A DNA stretch of 6,604 bases. Source: CAZGMJ01 sp964526785 (GTDB lineage: Bacteria; Planctomycetota; Phycisphaerae; Sedimentisphaerales; Anaerobacaceae). The notes below the pieces were generated by a model, which worked only from the letters and a program-made list of their open reading frames with translations, was not told where the DNA came from and searched no databases. Shown in pieces: positions 1 through 6,392 of this stretch (its first letter is position 1; each line of letters opens with the position of its first letter). The position numbers and the translations under genes were made by a program. The stretch is from contig CAZGMJ010000130.1 of assembly GCA_964526785.1 (NCBI GenBank), positions 1 to 6,604 on the forward strand. The letters run 5' to 3'.

Positions 1-52
1 TCGATGTTCAAAGGTCTTGACACAAACCCACTACGACTTGTTCAGCAAACCC
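1..52. mobile_element. Possible terminal fragment of an insertion sequence
   Basis: This stretch replaces the expected continuation of the exported-protein gene read leftward from 148. Similarity to secreted beta-helix proteins stops at the VIYV codons (about 53-64), and the adjoining minus-strand sequence, beginning GGGTTTGCTGAACAAGTCG, resembles in style the ends of IS5-type elements. A contig breaking about 50 bp into a multicopy element would also explain the window edge. No transposase, partner inverted repeat or target duplication is visible, so this is inference. Plain degeneration or a deletion junction are the alternatives. Confidence 0.2.
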
Positions 53-148
53 TACGTAGATCACCAACCCACGCGATGGAGCATTCAGAATCGTCAGACA
101 TAATCCCAGCACAACCACCGCCCCAAAACTCGACTTCCTCATAGTCAT
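8..148 (-). pseudogene. Truncated exported-protein gene (signal peptide plus VIYV start, then broken)
   Basis: The frame is 46 codons, starting ATG at 148-146 and ending TGA at 10-8. GGAAGG (162-157) lies 8 nt upstream, a good ribosome binding site that favours this ATG over the one at 142. The product starts MTMRKSSFGAVVVLGLCLTI: a basic N-terminus, a hydrophobic core of about 15 residues and a likely cleavage region around NAPSRG. It then reads LVIYV, matching the GRVIYV that follows the signal peptide of the neighbouring 203-2494 protein. The expected D-x-D/G-rich continuation is absent; instead about 14 unrelated residues precede the stop. It lies 54 nt downstream of the larger gene on the same strand, so a tandem paralog in one transcript is plausible. 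I read it as the 5' end of a second beta-helix-type gene cut by insertion or rearrangement. A genuine tiny exported peptide is possible but less likely. Confidence 0.45.
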
Positions 149-202
149 CTATATCGCCTTCCGCAATAACACCACAAAGCTGTCCCGCTTAAACCTCCCG
201 GC

Positions 203-2494
203 CTACCGATGGGTGCCTCCGCCACTGCCGCCGCCACCGCTGCCAAACTCAAACCGCCACACGTATCCACGCATTATGCGATCATGACTGACTGCATCCA
301 CTCGCCAGAAATACCAGCCGTGTCCCGGCAGCCCGCCCGTATCAAACGTCATCTCCGTCTGATTCCCCTGGAAAGCAGGCGGAATGCTGTCACCAAAATA
401 GATATCGTATGAGGCAGCTTTCTCCTCGGCGGTCCACGTCAACTCTACCGAATCGCCATCCGTTATCACCGCCCTGTTAGACGGACTCGGATTGCTCGGA
501 AGCAGCGGATCGTCCCGCGTCGTAAACTGCCAGACGGGCCCCTGCGTCTCGCCGCCCGGCCCATTGGCGTCGACTCGCCAGTAATACAGCCTCGAATACT
601 CGAGATCGCACGGATCGAAACGGTTGTCACCGACGGTCTCCGCAAATTCAGGCGGAGTGTTCGGACTCACATGCACGTCGTACGACGTCGCAAACCTGCT
701 CCGCTTCCAGGTCAGTCTTGTCGCCACGCTGACGTCCTGCGCCCCGTCAACCGGCGTCGGACCGCTCGTCTGCGCCGTCGGCGGATACGGCGGGACATGA
801 TCTTCCAGCCAGTGCGCGCCGAAAAAACCGAAGTCTCTCCAGTCCACCGTGCAATCGCCGTTGATATCCCCCGCCATTACCGTTTCGCACGGCGGCTGGC
901 CGAACCACGATTTGCTCGCCTCCGCCGTACCGCCGTAATAACCCATATTCACAATACCGCCGTTGGCAAAAGGCTCCCATCCGATCGGGCTCCCAATGCT
1001 TCCCCGGTCGATACACGGACTGGTCACATCATCCTGCACCCAGGCGTTCGCATTTGGATCCCACCGCCCCGCCTGCGACCGTAAATGATAATCGCCCATC
1101 ACCCATGTATCATCGTTCATATCCGCCGGCGTGCCGCTGTCCTCCCAGTACCCGCAACTCACAAAACACGGATCCGCGTCGATATTGCCATGCCCCGGCC
1201 ATCCTCCCTGCACGTTGCTGTGCGATACCCTCACATCCAGCAGGCCGTTCGGATCGAATAGCCAATCCGTTCCATTCCACAGAATGCTGTTCTCAAAAAC
1301 CACCGTATTCGGATCGCCCGGATAGCCGTCCGAAGCGAGCAAAGCCCCCGCTTCCGCCCGATTACCTGCAAGCGTGCAATTCCTCAGAGTAAGTTCATTG
1401 AACGCAGGAACGAACAGAACGCCGCCATAACGTTGCGCTGTATTACCAAGAAATACACTGTTCTCTATTAACAAGCGGTTTTCGTATGGGCACACCAGTG
1501 CACCGCCTTTCCCCCCAACAGCCGCATTCCCTATGAATAAACAACCATGGATATCTGTATTGGTGCGTGTATTAAGAATCGCACCTCCGGAAGGTCTGTT
1601 TCTCCCCGTATTCGGCCATGGCCTCCCATCATAAGTGCACGAATTCCCCTTGAAGGTCGATTCTTCGATGCGCGAGGCCTCACAACTGTCAATATGAACA
1701 CCTCCCGCACGAGAGAAAGTCCAATTCAATACAAAACTGCACCGCACCATAGCTACGTCACAATAAGCTGCATCGACTGCTCCTCCCATCATGCCCGCAG
1801 CGTTGCCCCGAAACACACTATCCTCAATGAGAAGACTACCGTAGCGGAACCGTATTGCTCCTCCCTGGTAGCCCGGAAAAGTTGATCTGGGCTCACGCGG
1901 TCCGCCCCAGTTCAGTGTGAACGTACAATTGCGCACAATCATATGGCATTCCTCGGCGAAGATGCCGCCCCCCATCAAGTCGGCATGCCCTGCTGTTATT
2001 ACAACCCCGTCGAGAACAGCAACGTCATCTCCCGGCACCCCCACCACCACATGCTCGCTGTTGTCCTCTCGTTCAACTGCGTACCCCATATTGTATACTT
2101 CCCCCTGCCACACGTCGTTACCCAGCAAATCCCCGCTGAGAATCGTCTCATAGACCTCCACGTCCCGTTCATTCGGATCGGCGGCCCCGACACCCGCATA
2201 GCCTCCCTTCAGCGTCACCCCGCCCTTGAGCCTGAAGCTCCGCTCCCAATCCTCCAGGCCGTCCGCACTCGCGCCCTCGTGCGGCTTGTACGTCCCCTGC
2301 GCTACGCGGACCTCGTCGCCCGCACACGCCGCCTCCAGCGCTTCGCCCAGATGCCGATACACTCGCTCCCACGAGCCCCCCGGCCCCCCGCCGTCTTTAT
2401 CCACATAGATCACCCGCCCCGACGCACAATCCGCCGCCAACGCGCAGAGCAATATCCCCCAAACCAACCTCGCACGATTTCTGTCCGCTGCCAT
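203..2494 (-). CDS. Secreted right-handed beta-helix protein with dockerin-like loop and two FN3-like domains
   Basis: The product is 763 residues from ATG 2494-2492, chosen because AAGGGA sits 6 nt upstream; an in-frame GTG at 2527 would add 11 residues but has no comparable site. Residues 1-25 are a signal peptide (RNRAR, then LVWGILLCALAA). GRVIYVDKDG opens the mature region. Residues about 27-434 are beta-helix, with FxxN at 192, 228, 254, 281, 320 and 348 and GGA[ILV]-type turns at 211, 237, 303 and 330, as in the chlamydial Pmp repeat family. A block around 436-529 includes SPCIDRGS and VNMGYYGGT. One EF-hand-like loop has D543, N545, D547, D551 and D554. Two fibronectin-III-like segments follow (about 575-659 and 665-751, each with YxWRVDA). 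The tail is GSGGGGSGGGTHR. No autotransporter barrel, PEP-CTERM or lipobox is present. It is probably exported or surface-associated, with adhesion or carbohydrate binding possible; the ligand is unknown. Confidence 0.88.
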   Translation of the reverse strand: MAADRNRARLVWGILLCALAADCASGRVIYVDKDGGGPGGSWERVYRHLGEALEAACAGDEVRVAQGTYKPHEGASADGLEDWERSFRLKGGVTLKGGYAGVGAADPNERDVEVYETILSGDLLGNDVWQGEVYNMGYAVEREDNSEHVVVGVPGDDVAVLDGVVITAGHADLMGGGIFAEECHMIVRNCTFTLNWGGPREPRSTFPGYQGGAIRFRYGSLLIEDSVFRGNAAGMMGGAVDAAYCDVAMVRCSFVLNWTFSRAGGVHIDSCEASRIEESTFKGNSCTYDGRPWPNTGRNRPSGGAILNTRTNTDIHGCLFIGNAAVGGKGGALVCPYENRLLIENSVFLGNTAQRYGGVLFVPAFNELTLRNCTLAGNRAEAGALLASDGYPGDPNTVVFENSILWNGTDWLFDPNGLLDVRVSHSNVQGGWPGHGNIDADPCFVSCGYWEDSGTPADMNDDTWVMGDYHLRSQAGRWDPNANAWVQDDVTSPCIDRGSIGSPIGWEPFANGGIVNMGYYGGTAEASKSWFGQPPCETVMAGDINGDCTVDWRDFGFFGAHWLEDHVPPYPPTAQTSGPTPVDGAQDVSVATRLTWKRSRFATSYDVHVSPNTPPEFAETVGDNRFDPCDLEYSRLYYWRVDANGPGGETQGPVWQFTTRDDPLLPSNPSPSNRAVITDGDSVELTWTAEEKAASYDIYFGDSIPPAFQGNQTEMTFDTGGLPGHGWYFWRVDAVSHDRIMRGYVWRFEFGSGGGGSGGGTHR

Positions 2495-2544
2495 GACCTG
2501 TCCCTTCCATTTGCCTTGCATTGCCACGAACTCAGCTTTTCTCT

Positions 2545-2573
2545 ATCTTATCGCGCCGCGCCGCCCGGGCCAA
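2545..2573 (-). promoter_or_regulatory. Candidate sigma-70-like promoter for the beta-helix gene
   Basis: On the minus strand TTGGCC (2573-2568; 4 of 6 to TTGACA) is followed after exactly 17 nt by TAAGAT (2550-2545; 5 of 6 to TATAAT). Transcription would start near 2538, leaving a leader of about 44 nt before the ATG at 2494. It was found by eye, and consensus matches of this quality occur by chance in GC-rich DNA less often than in AT-rich DNA. Support is the spacing and position only. Confidence 0.4.
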
Positions 2574-2590
2574 CCACAAAAGAAATGATT

Positions 2591-2619
2591 TTGCCCGCCC
2601 GCCGCGATTCTGATACAAT
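2591..2619 (+). promoter_or_regulatory. Candidate sigma-70-like promoter with extended -10 for the three-gene operon
   Basis: TTGCCC (2591-2596) and TACAAT (2614-2619) are separated by 17 nt. A TG dinucleotide at 2611-2612 makes an extended -10 (TGATACAAT). Transcription would begin near 2626, about 79 nt upstream of the oxidoreductase start codon. The leader contains a GC-rich GGCCGGCC segment but no riboswitch I recognise. The -35 lies only 17 bp from the -35 of the opposing promoter, so the two would compete or be co-regulated. Confidence 0.5.
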
Positions 2620-2690
2620 CCCCACCCGTCGGCAACACGCCGCTACACAGGCCGACCCGCCCGGCCGGCCGCAATGACAACCGAACCACT

Positions 2691-2695
2691 GGAGG
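2691..2695 (+). promoter_or_regulatory. Ribosome binding site of the oxidoreductase gene
   Basis: GGAGG lies 9 nt upstream of ATG 2705 and fixes that start. The Rossmann strand begins at residue 3, as usual in this family, so no upstream extension is needed. Confidence 0.7.
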
Positions 2696-2704
2696 GCCGC
2701 AAGG

Positions 2705-3724
2705 ATGTTGAGAATAGGCATAGCAGGATTCGGGTTCATGGGGCGAACCCACTACAAATGCTGGAACGGCATCGACGGAGCAGAAGTCACAGCCGTCTGC
2801 GACGCAAACCCCAACATCGTCGAAGACACCAAACGCGCCGTCGGCAACATCGGCGACACCAGCGACACCGTCGACTTCAACCAGTTTGCACTCTACAGCG
2901 ACTTCGAAAAAATGCTCGCAGAAGAGCAGCTCGACGCCGTCTCCATCACGCTGCCGACCTACGTGCACGCCGCGATGTCCGCCAAAGCGATGAACGCCGG
3001 CCTCCACGTCCTGTGCGAGAAGCCGATGGCCCTGACCGTCGAAGATTGCGACGCCATGATCGCCGCCGCGGAAAAGACCGGCAAGAACCTCCAGATCGGC
3101 CAGTGCCTCCGCTTCTGGCCCGAATATGCAAAGGCCAAAGAAATCGCCGACTCCGGCAAGTATGGCAAAGTCGTCGCCGCCACCTTCCAGCGCATCGGCG
3201 CCGCCCCCACCTGGAGCGCGGACAACTGGTTCCTCGACGAAAAACGCAGCGGAGGCGTCGCCCTCGATCTGCACATCCACGACACCGACTACGTCCAGCA
3301 CCTCTTCGGCCTGCCCAAAGCCGTCTCCAGCACCGCCGCACACAACGACAGCGGCGATATCCTGCACATTGTCACTCAGTACATTTACGATGACGGCAAG
3401 GCGGTCGTCGCCGAAGGCGGCTGGGCCATGACCCCGAGCTTCGGCTTCGAGATGAGCTTCAACCTCGCCCTCGAAAAGGCTACCATCGTCTACGACGTCA
3501 CGCGAGCCCCGGCCTTCCGCGTCTGCCCCGCCGAGGGCGAACCCTTCACCCCCGAAGTCGCCGCCGGCGACGGCTGGCTGCTCCAGATCGCGCACTTCGC
3601 CAAAGTCATCGCGGGCGAAAAGGTGCCCGACGTCACCACCCCCCGCCAGTCGCGAGATTCGGTCCGCATCGTGCAGGCCGAGAAGCAGTCGGTCAGGAGC
3701 GGACAAAGAGTTGTGATTGAATAG
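2705..3724 (+). CDS. Gfo/Idh/MocA-family NAD(P)-dependent oxidoreductase
   Basis: The protein has 339 residues, normal for the family. Residues 1-120 are a Rossmann fold: the dinucleotide-binding motif is G8-F-G10-F-M-G13, and D33 at the end of strand 2 (VCDANP) suggests preference for NAD over NADP. The family's CEKP motif gives K106 as catalytic or nicotinamide-contacting lysine. The C-terminal substrate domain carries GGVALDLHIHDTD, with D188, H192 and D195 in the positions of the usual substrate-site aspartate/histidine signature. Relatives oxidise or reduce a hydroxyl of sugars, inositols or sugar acids in the cytoplasm. No signal peptide or Tat motif is seen, unlike the many secreted planctomycete members. 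It is first in an operon with an isomerase-like gene 27 nt downstream and a transporter, suggesting sugar or polyol catabolism. The exact substrate cannot be assigned from sequence. Confidence 0.95.
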   Translation: MLRIGIAGFGFMGRTHYKCWNGIDGAEVTAVCDANPNIVEDTKRAVGNIGDTSDTVDFNQFALYSDFEKMLAEEQLDAVSITLPTYVHAAMSAKAMNAGLHVLCEKPMALTVEDCDAMIAAAEKTGKNLQIGQCLRFWPEYAKAKEIADSGKYGKVVAATFQRIGAAPTWSADNWFLDEKRSGGVALDLHIHDTDYVQHLFGLPKAVSSTAAHNDSGDILHIVTQYIYDDGKAVVAEGGWAMTPSFGFEMSFNLALEKATIVYDVTRAPAFRVCPAEGEPFTPEVAAGDGWLLQIAHFAKVIAGEKVPDVTTPRQSRDSVRIVQAEKQSVRSGQRVVIE

Positions 3725-3740
3725 CCGAGAGATTTCTTTT

Positions 3741-3745
3741 GGAGA
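3741..3745 (+). promoter_or_regulatory. Ribosome binding site of the TIM-barrel gene
   Basis: GGAGA lies 6 nt upstream of ATG 3752, inside the 27-nt gap after the oxidoreductase stop. Independent translation initiation within a shared transcript is expected. Confidence 0.6.
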
Positions 3746-3751
3746 AGCAAA

Positions 3752-4558
3752 ATGAAATGTAGAAACTGGCCCATAGCGGTCTGCAGTTGGTCGCTTCAAA
3801 CGGATATTGCCGGCGTCGCCGATGCGATGGCGAAAATCGGCATCGAACACGTGCACCTCGGCATCCGTCCGGCCGTCGAGGATCCGAACCTCATCGGACA
3901 AATGCAGCAGCAGGACTGGAAAATCACCTGCACCATGATTGACTTCCCGCAGGAGGACTACTCCACCCTCGACACCATCAAGGCCACCGGCGGCGTCGTC
4001 CCCGACGAATGCTGGGACCGCAACCGCGTCCTCTTCGCCGGAGCCGTCGATGTCACCGCAAAACTCGGCGTCAAATATCTCTCCATGCATGCCGGCTTCA
4101 TCGACGAGAGCGACCCGGCCTACGCGCAGAAGATTCACGACCGCATCAAAACCCTCGCCGATCTCGCCGCCGAAAAGAACGTCATGTTCCTGCTCGAAAC
4201 CGGCCAGGAGACCGCCGACGAACTCAAGAGCCTGCTCGAAAAACTGGACCACCCCGCCGTCGCCGTCAATTTCGACCCGGCCAACATGATCCTCTACGGC
4301 AAAGGCGATCCCATCGAAGCCGTCCACACCCTCGGCCCCTGGATCAAACACATCCACATCAAGGACGGCGAACCCAGCGATCAGCCCGGCGTGACATGGG
4401 GCATGGAAGTCCCCTGGGGCACAGGCCGTGTCGGCGCCGCCGCCTTCCTCGACGCCCTCGAGAAGGTCGGCTACGAAGGAGCCGTCGCTATCGAACGCGA
4501 AGCCGGCGACGACCGCTTTGGCGACATCAAGCGCGCCGCCGAAGCCCTCAGCAGCTAA
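3752..4558 (+). CDS. Sugar phosphate isomerase/epimerase-like TIM-barrel protein
   Basis: The protein has 268 residues, typical for the xylose-isomerase-like TIM-barrel (AP endonuclease 2) superfamily. Barrel strands are recognisable: WPIAVCSWSL near the start, KYLSMHAGF (H113), VMFLLETG (E149), VAVNFDPANM (D175), IKHIHIKDG (H200, H202) and GAVAIERE (E248). E149, D175, one of H200/H202, and E248 fit the divalent-metal site used by IolE, hydroxypyruvate isomerase and tagatose or psicose epimerases. The PWGTGRV segment corresponds to the conserved P-x-G-x-G turn before the last strands. The protein is cytoplasmic, with no signal peptide. Likely chemistry is isomerisation, epimerisation or dehydration of a keto-sugar or inosose, perhaps acting on the product of the upstream oxidoreductase. 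The family is too broad for a finer call. Confidence 0.92.
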   Translation: MKCRNWPIAVCSWSLQTDIAGVADAMAKIGIEHVHLGIRPAVEDPNLIGQMQQQDWKITCTMIDFPQEDYSTLDTIKATGGVVPDECWDRNRVLFAGAVDVTAKLGVKYLSMHAGFIDESDPAYAQKIHDRIKTLADLAAEKNVMFLLETGQETADELKSLLEKLDHPAVAVNFDPANMILYGKGDPIEAVHTLGPWIKHIHIKDGEPSDQPGVTWGMEVPWGTGRVGAAAFLDALEKVGYEGAVAIEREAGDDRFGDIKRAAEALSS

Positions 4559-4611
4559 GCCCGCGACGCGCACCAGCAGCGACGCGCCCGTGCAACAGAC
4601 AATGGTAGTGT

Positions 4612-4617
4612 AAGGAG
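4612..4617 (+). promoter_or_regulatory. Ribosome binding site of the MFS transporter gene
   Basis: AAGGAG lies 6 nt before ATG 4624, near-ideal strength and spacing. The 65-nt gap before this gene also holds a 9-bp direct repeat, gcgacgcgc at 4563-4571 and 4579-4587. No terminator hairpin with a T run is seen, so read-through from the upstream genes is expected. Confidence 0.7.
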
Positions 4618-4623
4618 AATGCA

Positions 4624-5835
4624 ATGGATACGCGGATGTACATAGCCCTGAGTTTCGCGATGTTCATGGAGTTTGCCATCTGGGGCGCATGGTTCCCCGT
4701 GCTCGCCCCGCGCCTGCTCGGCCCGCTCAAGATGAGCGGCAAACAGACCGGCTGGATATACGCCACGCTCCCCCTGGCCTGCATCGTCTTTCCCATCCTC
4801 GCCGGCCAGCTCGCCGACCAGCACTTCGCTACCGACCGCATCATCATCGTCTCGCACGCCGCCGGCGCCGTCCTGCTCTTCTTCGCCGCCCGCCAGACCA
4901 GATTCCGCAACCTCTTCGGCATCCTCCTGGCGTATTCCGCCTTCTACACCGCCACCCTGCCGCTGGTCAACTCCATGATGTTCCACCATCTCGGCCAGGC
5001 CTTCGCCGAAGACGCCCAGGTGGACGCCGCCTCCGGCAAGATATTCCTCTGGGCCCCCGTCGCATGGGCCTTGGCGGGCTACTTCCTCACCGCCTGGCGC
5101 TGGAAGTTCAAAACCGGCGACCAGGGCCGCGACTGCCTCTACCTCGCCGCCGCCCTCTCGGCCATCATGGCCATCGGCGGCCTGCTGCTCCTGCCAGACA
5201 CCCCCGCCGCAAAAACCGGCGTCGCCGGCGCACAGGAAGCCTTCGGCCTGCTCAGCGACGGCCACTTCCTGCTCTTCATCCTCGTCTCGATGATCATTGC
5301 CGGCCTCATGCCCTTCTACTTCCAGGGCACCGCCCCGTACATGCAGGAAATCGGCGTCCCCGCCAAAAACGTCCCCGCCTCCATGGCGCTCGCCCAGGCC
5401 ACACAGGCCGTCGCCACCTTCTTCCTGCTCGGCCTGCTGCTCACCAGATTCGGCTACAAATGGACCCTCATCGTCGGTGCCCTGTCCTGGCTCCTGCTCT
5501 ATCTGATCTACATGGGCTCCTCCAACCGCTACGTCGTCGTCGGCGCCCAGTCCCTCCACGGCCTGGCGTACGTCTTCTTCATCATCGGCGGCCAGATATA
5601 CACCAAATTCTACGCCCCCAAAGAGCTCCTCGGCTCGGCACAGGGACTCATCTTCGCCGCAACCAGCGGCCTCGGCATGTTCCTCGGCACCCAGGCCGCA
5701 GGATTCGTCATGGACAAATTCAAAAAGGACGACGCCTTCCAGTGGCGAAAAGTCTTCTTCGTGCCCGCCGCAACCATCGTGATCTGCCTGCTCGTATTCA
5801 TCATCGTATTCAGAGCCAAAGCCGCAACCGGATAA
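4624..5835 (+). CDS. MFS transporter, nucleoside:H+ symporter (NupG/XapB-like) family
   Basis: The protein has 403 residues (E. coli NupG is about 418) with twelve predictable membrane segments, roughly at 7-27, 44-62, 72-90, 96-118, 139-157, 171-191, 213-233, 251-275, 278-296, 301-321, 336-360 and 375-397. The larger loop between the sixth and seventh separates the two bundles. Family-like features are the TM1 block MEFAIWGAWFPVLAPRL and the TM10-11 block with HGLAYVFF, GGQIYTKFYAPKE and LGSAQGL, which I associate with the Nuc_H_symport group. It resides in the inner membrane and probably drives proton-coupled uptake. E. coli homologues carry nucleosides, but planctomycete and Bacteroidetes members often sit beside sugar oxidoreductases and isomerases, as here, so the cargo may be a sugar, polyol or nucleoside. 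It is the last gene of the operon. Confidence 0.92.
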   Translation: MDTRMYIALSFAMFMEFAIWGAWFPVLAPRLLGPLKMSGKQTGWIYATLPLACIVFPILAGQLADQHFATDRIIIVSHAAGAVLLFFAARQTRFRNLFGILLAYSAFYTATLPLVNSMMFHHLGQAFAEDAQVDAASGKIFLWAPVAWALAGYFLTAWRWKFKTGDQGRDCLYLAAALSAIMAIGGLLLLPDTPAAKTGVAGAQEAFGLLSDGHFLLFILVSMIIAGLMPFYFQGTAPYMQEIGVPAKNVPASMALAQATQAVATFFLLGLLLTRFGYKWTLIVGALSWLLLYLIYMGSSNRYVVVGAQSLHGLAYVFFIIGGQIYTKFYAPKELLGSAQGLIFAATSGLGMFLGTQAAGFVMDKFKKDDAFQWRKVFFVPAATIVICLLVFIIVFRAKAATG

Positions 5836-6009
5836 GTACCACATAACCCGTTCGCTATTGCGAGCAGGAATAACTGCAAAGCCACTGGACCGCAGCTTGC
5901 CCCATACGGGTGAACCGGGCATGCATCCCGCGCCCCGATCCGACTCCGTCTCCGTCAGGCATGTTGTCGCCTCAACCGAAGAACCACCCGCACACGCCCG
6001 ATCCACCCT

Positions 6010-6060
6010 GTCACCCCGACCGGAGGGACGCCGTAGGCGTCCCGCACTACAGAGATGTCC
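6010..6060 (+). repeat. Short interspersed repeat, unit A, with perfect 8-bp stem-loop
   Basis: The head gtcaccccgaccgga is followed by the perfect inverted repeat gggacgcc (6025-6032) and ggcgtccc (6036-6043) around a gta loop, then a tail containing cagagatgtcc. Head, stem-loop and tail together match the general plan of the other units. Confidence 0.7.
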
Positions 6061-6071
6061 ACTCCGACCTT

Positions 6072-6109
6072 GTCACCCTGAGCGGAGCGAAGCGGAGTCG
6101 AATGGGTCT
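6072..6109 (+). repeat. Short interspersed repeat, unit B
   Basis: The head gtcaccctgagcgga is followed by gcggag at 6082-6087 and 6092-6097 as a close direct repeat, then the tail gtcgaatgggtct. This compact form resembles the widespread bacterial repeat whose translation gives HPERSEAES. That resemblance is recalled rather than searched. Confidence 0.7.
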
Positions 6110-6152
6110 GCCCGCGAAAAGCTCCACTCCAGCAGCGCGACCCGGCCTCCGA

Positions 6153-6255
6153 GCCGGGACCTCAACATCCCACAAATAAAAACGACGCGCCCCCGAAAGC
6201 CAGAACCTCGGCACTTCCCTCGCCGTCTGTCATTTCGAGCGGAACTCGCCCCTTA
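6153..6255 (+). repeat. Long direct repeat, copy 1 of 2
   Basis: Positions 6153-6241 are identical to 6385-6473 (89 of 89). The match continues to 6255/6487 with two mismatches (6242/6474 and 6244/6476), giving 101 of 103. It spans the right arm of a hairpin (cccggc 6141-6146 with gccggg 6153-6158), a spacer with cacaaataaaaacgacg, and the head of repeat unit C. Confidence 0.9.
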
Positions 6256-6280
6256 CCGGCGAAGCGCGGTCGAGAAATCT
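6229..6280 (+). repeat. Short interspersed repeat, unit C
   Basis: The head gtcatttcgagcgga is followed by a weak stem-loop (tcgcc 6246-6250 with ggcga 6258-6262) and the tail gtcgagaaatct. The tail fits the GAGAAATCT ending common in this repeat type. Confidence 0.7.
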
Positions 6281-6355
6281 GCTACCCGAACAAGCCCAAA
6301 CCCTGCGTCGCACCAAACACCTCCGCTCCGACCCCCCCTCATCGCCGCGCATAGT

Positions 6356-6392
6356 GTCATCTCGACCGAAGTGAGTCCCGCGACGCCGGGAC
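6356..6392 (+). repeat. Short interspersed repeat, unit D, with 6-bp stem-loop
   Basis: The head gtcatctcgaccgaagtga leads into gtcccg (6375-6380), a 6-nt loop, and cgggac (6387-6392), a perfect inverted repeat. The right arm belongs to copy 2 of the long direct repeat, so the two repeat systems interlock here. Confidence 0.65.

Noticed and set aside
1943..2677. 244-codon plus-strand frame opposite the 5' end of the beta-helix gene
   Set aside because: It is antisense to the signal peptide and first helix turns of a well-supported gene, with His/Pro/Arg-rich translation and no ribosome binding site.
4601..4612. Tiny ATG-GTA-GTG-TAA frame before the transporter gene
   Set aside because: It has three codons and no ribosome binding site of its own; chance explains it.
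2543..4624. 693-codon open frame on the minus strand across the oxidoreductase and isomerase genes
   Set aside because: It is antisense to two clearly functional genes and arises from their C-ending codon bias. Its product is Gly/Val/Asp-rich without any domain, and it spans an intergenic gap and two ribosome binding sites.
5850..5865. Small hairpin just after the transporter stop codon
   Set aside because: The stem gttcgc/gcgagc is short with one G-T pair and is not followed by Ts, so it is too weak to call.
4555..6006. 483-codon open frame on the minus strand across the transporter gene
   Set aside because: It is an antisense shadow of the MFS gene, with Glu/Gly/Val-rich low-complexity translation and no start signal.
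6025..6043. Intrinsic terminator for the operon
   Set aside because: The stem is perfect but no T run follows, and it lies about 190 bp past the transporter stop codon inside a repeat unit.
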